A stretch of 64,000 bases of DNA, taken from contig NZ_JACLZJ010000001.1 of the NCBI RefSeq assembly GCF_014253075.1, positions 744,001 through 808,000 on the forward strand, read 5' to 3'. The position numbers and the translations under genes were made by a program. Positions 61,484 to 64,000 of this stretch are shown piece after piece (the stretch's first letter is position 1; every line of letters begins with the position of its first letter). Origin of the DNA: Ochrobactrum sp. CM-21-5. Its GTDB lineage: Bacteria > Pseudomonadota > Alphaproteobacteria > Rhizobiales > Rhizobiaceae. The notes below the pieces were generated by a model. The model was not told the origin of the DNA and searched no databases. It saw nothing but the letters and a program-made list of their open reading frames with translations.

Positions 61484-62776
61484 GTGCGTCTTGTATCCTT
61501 ACGAGCGCTGTTAGGCCGATCGCAAGCCGTTGCCGAGCCGGTGTGGCACTATCCTGTCACGGGCTATTGCCCCGAGGATGGCCGCTATTACGCCGTGCGG
61601 GCGAGGCCGCGTCAGGTTCATGGCAGACAGCATCGTCTTGTGCCGCTTATGCTGGCCGCTGCAACCTATCTGTTCAATTCAAACGCCATCGCCTTTCAGG
61701 ATATGGCGAGCCTTGTACCGTCAGCCGATCTCGGCACGCATCGCTGGACGGCCTTTGTCGCAAAGGCTCCGGTCGGTTCCGTGCATCAGGCCGAAATGCC
61801 CTTCGTCGATGCTACCGTCGTCACGGGCAGCATCGCGGCGAATGGCATCGAAGTGCCGGGCATCGGACGCGTTGCGCTTTCGGGCGGCAAAAGGACTGCC
61901 AAGCTTGGACCAGACGATCCTGATCCGGACGAAAACCGCATCAATCGTGCCGACAAGACGAGCCGCATTGTTTCCGTCAAGCCGAAAGCGCCCGCAAAAG
62001 CCTTCACCGCAGGCAGCATGTTCGAGAAAATCAGCATGATCACGCGCCCGCCGGAAAAGATCGATGCGCGCATGGCCTTTTCAAAGTCGAAGATTCTCGG
62101 CAAGGAAGTCGAGATATCCATGGCTTTCCATGCGGTGAAGCCGCCGAAGCCGAAGGCCGAAATGCCGGTCCAGCTCGCCAGGCTCATCAATAACGACCAG
62201 CCGGATGTGATGGCGCTGGGCTATGCGCCGTCGACGCCCGATTACGGCAAGACCTCGCCGTTCGAACGTATTCTCAAGCCCGATCCGGACGAAGGGCGCT
62301 TCGTGCCGCCAATCGGTGAGCAGGACCATTCCTGGGCGGCGACGCCGCTGCCAGCCGAAGCCTTCAGCAAAAGCGAGCAGAAGTGCCTTGCGGAAGCCAT
62401 TTATTACGAAGCGCGCGGCGAAACCGTGAAAGGGCAGGTCGCGGTGGCGCAGGTCGTGCTCAATCGCGTGCGAAATCCGGCCTATCCGGGCACGATTTGC
62501 GGTGTAGTTTACCAGAATCGCGACTGGCTCAATGCATGCCAGTTTTCTTTCGCCTGCGACGGCCAGAAGCATCGCATCACCGAGGCGCCGCAGTGGCGGA
62601 TGGCGAAGCAGGTGGCGAAAACCGCCTCGTCAGGCCAGATCTGGTTGCCGGAAGTGGGCTCCGCAACCCATTATCATGCGACATATGTGCGCCCCTTCTG
62701 GGCGCCGACCATGAAAAAGCTGACCAAGATCGGTCTGCATATCTTCTATCGCACCTATGGCGGCGGGTGGAGTTGA
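61484..62776 (+). CDS. SleB-family cell wall hydrolase
   Basis: GTG 61484 lies 7 bases after TGGAG; GTG 61472 is an alternative. The 430-residue protein has a long N-terminal region (membrane segment near LVPLMLAAATYLF, then a low-complexity linker with Pro, Lys, Ala and PDPDEN) and a C-terminal Hydrolase_2 (SleB) domain from about 290: CLAEAIYYEARGETVKGQVAVAQVVLNR, CQFSFACDG, HYHATYVRPFW. SleB domains are lytic transglycosylases that cut peptidoglycan glycan strands. In non-spore-formers such proteins act in cell division or growth. Here the key Glu is in EAIYYEARG. Confidence 0.92.
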   Translation: MRLVSLRALLGRSQAVAEPVWHYPVTGYCPEDGRYYAVRARPRQVHGRQHRLVPLMLAAATYLFNSNAIAFQDMASLVPSADLGTHRWTAFVAKAPVGSVHQAEMPFVDATVVTGSIAANGIEVPGIGRVALSGGKRTAKLGPDDPDPDENRINRADKTSRIVSVKPKAPAKAFTAGSMFEKISMITRPPEKIDARMAFSKSKILGKEVEISMAFHAVKPPKPKAEMPVQLARLINNDQPDVMALGYAPSTPDYGKTSPFERILKPDPDEGRFVPPIGEQDHSWAATPLPAEAFSKSEQKCLAEAIYYEARGETVKGQVAVAQVVLNRVRNPAYPGTICGVVYQNRDWLNACQFSFACDGQKHRITEAPQWRMAKQVAKTASSGQIWLPEVGSATHYHATYVRPFWAPTMKKLTKIGLHIFYRTYGGGWS

Positions 62777-63012
62777 TTTCCTGCATGATGCCGCTGCTGC
62801 GGCGGCGCGCCGGGACAACGGGCCGGTCCGCGCAGCGTGCCGGGCCTCCCGAAAATACTGAATCTGCCTGCCGGGCTTTGGTCAAAACGATTCCGATTTT
62901 CGGGTCGATCTCGCGCCGGCAATCGGACTTTGGTCGGAAAATGAGTCGCAGTCTCGGATAAGTCATTATTTTTGTTTGATAAAAAACCTTTAGAAGCAGT
63001 TGCCGGACCGCC

Positions 63013-63041
63013 TTGACTAGCGCGCGGTGTGTCAATATGTT
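63013..63041 (+). promoter_or_regulatory. Promoter of the atp operon
   Basis: TTGACT (63013-63018) and TATGTT (63036-63041) with a 17-base spacer resemble a sigma-70 promoter, 59 bases before the atpI start. The rest of the 323-base gap (62777-63099) shows no gene. Confidence 0.55.
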
Positions 63042-63099
63042 GCGCGCAACTTGGAAATGGGGTTCAAAACTCTGCATTTCTTGCAAAAAGGAGCTGCCA

Positions 63100-63498
63100 A
63101 TGGCGGGCGGGGCTGAACCCGGAAAGCCATCCGGTGCTGGTAAGGATGTGGGAAAGAAACCTGTTTCCGGGGAGCTGGATCAGCGTTTGAATCGCCTGGA
63201 GGCCGAACTGGCCAAGAAGGGTGTTTTCAAGCAGCCGGCTTCCGAGGATGAGCGGTCGGAGGTATCCGGTTCGGTCGCGCAGGCCATGAAATTGTCGAGC
63301 GAGTTTATCGCCGGTATCGTGGTTGGTGCGCTACTTGGCTGGTTTATCGATCGCTTCGCTGGCACGTCGCCCTGGGGATTGATCGTATTTCTCCTGCTGG
63401 GTTTCGCTGCCGGGGTCCTCAATGTGCTTCGTTCGGTAGGGTATGTTGCTGAAAACGGCGACATTAAGTCTAACGTGGAAAAGCACGACAGGAAATAA
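63100..63498 (+). CDS. atpI: ATP synthase protein I (AtpI)
   Basis: The start at 63100 (MAGGAEPGKP) follows AAAGGAG; an upstream ATG at 63013 is in frame but overlaps the promoter. The 132-residue protein has a charged N-terminus with a coiled segment (LDQRLNRLEAELAKKGVF) and two membrane helices (SEFIAGIVVGALLGWFIDRF, GLIVFLLLGFAAGVLNVLRS). AtpI helps c-ring assembly. It is the first gene of the F0 operon. Confidence 0.94.
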   Translation: MAGGAEPGKPSGAGKDVGKKPVSGELDQRLNRLEAELAKKGVFKQPASEDERSEVSGSVAQAMKLSSEFIAGIVVGALLGWFIDRFAGTSPWGLIVFLLLGFAAGVLNVLRSVGYVAENGDIKSNVEKHDRK

Positions 63499-63625
63499 GT
63501 CTTCGCGGACATCACGAAAATGTTCGCGTATAGAGACTGGTGAACAAGGCGGACCTCTGGTCCGAGATTGAAACGCCTTCGGGCAAGCCAATTGCCTTCG
63601 GGCAGGGATGACAGACGAGGTTAAG

Positions 63626-64000
63626 GTGGCGAACGATCCGATCCATCAGTTCCAGGTTTCCCGGTGGATTCCCATCGATGTAGGCGGCGTTGACCTGTCG
63701 TTCACCAATGTGTCGGCCTTCATGGTCGCCACCGTGGTGCTCGCTTCGGGCTTCCTCTATCTCACATCGTCGAGCCGCGGCCTGGTTCCGAGCCGCCTCC
63801 AGTCGGTGTCGGAAATGGCCTATGAGTTTGTGGCGACGAGCTTGCGGGATTCGGCAGGGTCGAAGGGCATGAAGTTCTTCCCCTTCGTCTTCTCGCTCTT
63901 CATGTTCGTGCTGGTCGCGAACTTCATCGGCCTGTTTCCCTATTTCTATACGGTGACGAGCCAGATCATCGTGACCTTCGCGCTGTCGCTTCTGGTCATC
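63626..64000 (+). CDS. atpB: ATP synthase subunit a (AtpB), 3' part missing
   Basis: The GTG at 63626 follows GAGG and starts [20 protein letters not shown], the usual alphaproteobacterial AtpB N-terminus; ATG 63608 would add six residues. It continues through 125 codons to the window end with [37 protein letters not shown] and [20 protein letters not shown]. The conserved Arg of the proton channel lies beyond the window. It is separated from atpI by 127 bases. Confidence 0.96.
   Translation, partial: MANDPIHQFQVSRWIPIDVGGVDLSFTNVSAFMVATVVLASGFLYLTSSSRGLVPSRLQSVSEMAYEFVATSLRDSAGSKGMKFFPFVFSLFMFVLVANFIGLFPYFYTVTSQIIVTFALSLLVI

Noticed and set aside
1-64000. CRISPR arrays, tRNA, rRNA, insertion sequences, prophage
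   Set aside because: No regularly spaced repeats, no cloverleaf candidates, no transposase or phage genes were seen in reading; a covariance scan for tRNAs and small RNAs was not possible and could still reveal short RNAs in the gaps.

Overview
The window looks like an alphaproteobacterial chromosome of the Brucella/Ochrobactrum group. The evidence is an Omp2-type porin with the [14 protein letters not shown] signature, BacA, IalB-type protein, an Irr-like Fur regulator, cco/fix genes, an atpI-atpB operon start and small palindromic repeats in intergenic gaps. The porin differs clearly from remembered Brucella Omp2a/b and is single, so an environmental Ochrobactrum-type strain is more likely than a classical Brucella. 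This is inference from protein memory, not a database result.

Layout. 1-7 kb: proline-racemase-family gene (cut by the window start), MATE efflux pump, IalB-like protein, a Cache histidine kinase/LuxR regulator pair and a PqaA-type secreted hydrolase. 7.3-12.1 kb: a TRAP transporter operon (small permease, large permease, TakP-like binding protein) and a porin. 12.4-29.8 kb: a continuous purine-to-glycerate block. Guanine deaminase, xanthine dehydrogenase (xdhABC), membrane urate oxidase PuuD, HIU hydrolase, a PuuE-OHCU decarboxylase fusion and ureidoglycine aminohydrolase would turn guanine or xanthine into ureides. Glyoxylate carboligase, hydroxypyruvate isomerase, tartronate semialdehyde reductase and glycerate kinase would take glyoxylate to phosphoglycerate. 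LysR and IclR regulators sit inside the block.

29.7-38.4 kb: ccoNOQP and ccoGHIS (cbb3 oxidase and its assembly factors) behind a perfect FNR-type box, then an Irr-like Fur regulator. 38.5-43.9 kb: an OmpR/QseC-type two-component system and a tightly overlapped dsbD - L,D-transpeptidase - dsbA operon. 44-56 kb: aldehyde dehydrogenase, Ada with an overlapping 2OG oxygenase, a Spx/ArsC-like protein, FUSC transporter, TauE/LysR divergent pair, a ClpP paralogue, an ArsR-SRPBCC pair, MFS transporter, BacA and a polysaccharide deacetylase. 56-64 kb: YfgM-like protein and Der, an OmpA-family protein with an unknown exported protein, a YegD-type Hsp70, a SleB cell wall hydrolase, and the start of the F0 ATP synthase operon (atpI, atpB cut by the window end).

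I saw no tRNA or rRNA genes, no CRISPR array, no insertion sequence and no prophage. The least ordinary features are two families of small dispersed palindromic repeats. One copy supplies the C-terminus of hydroxypyruvate isomerase, and two share the TAG stop codon of the upstream gene. No wholly new system is evident. The best leads are the gene couplings dsbD-LDT-dsbA and ada-2OG oxygenase, and several uncharacterised operator palindromes.
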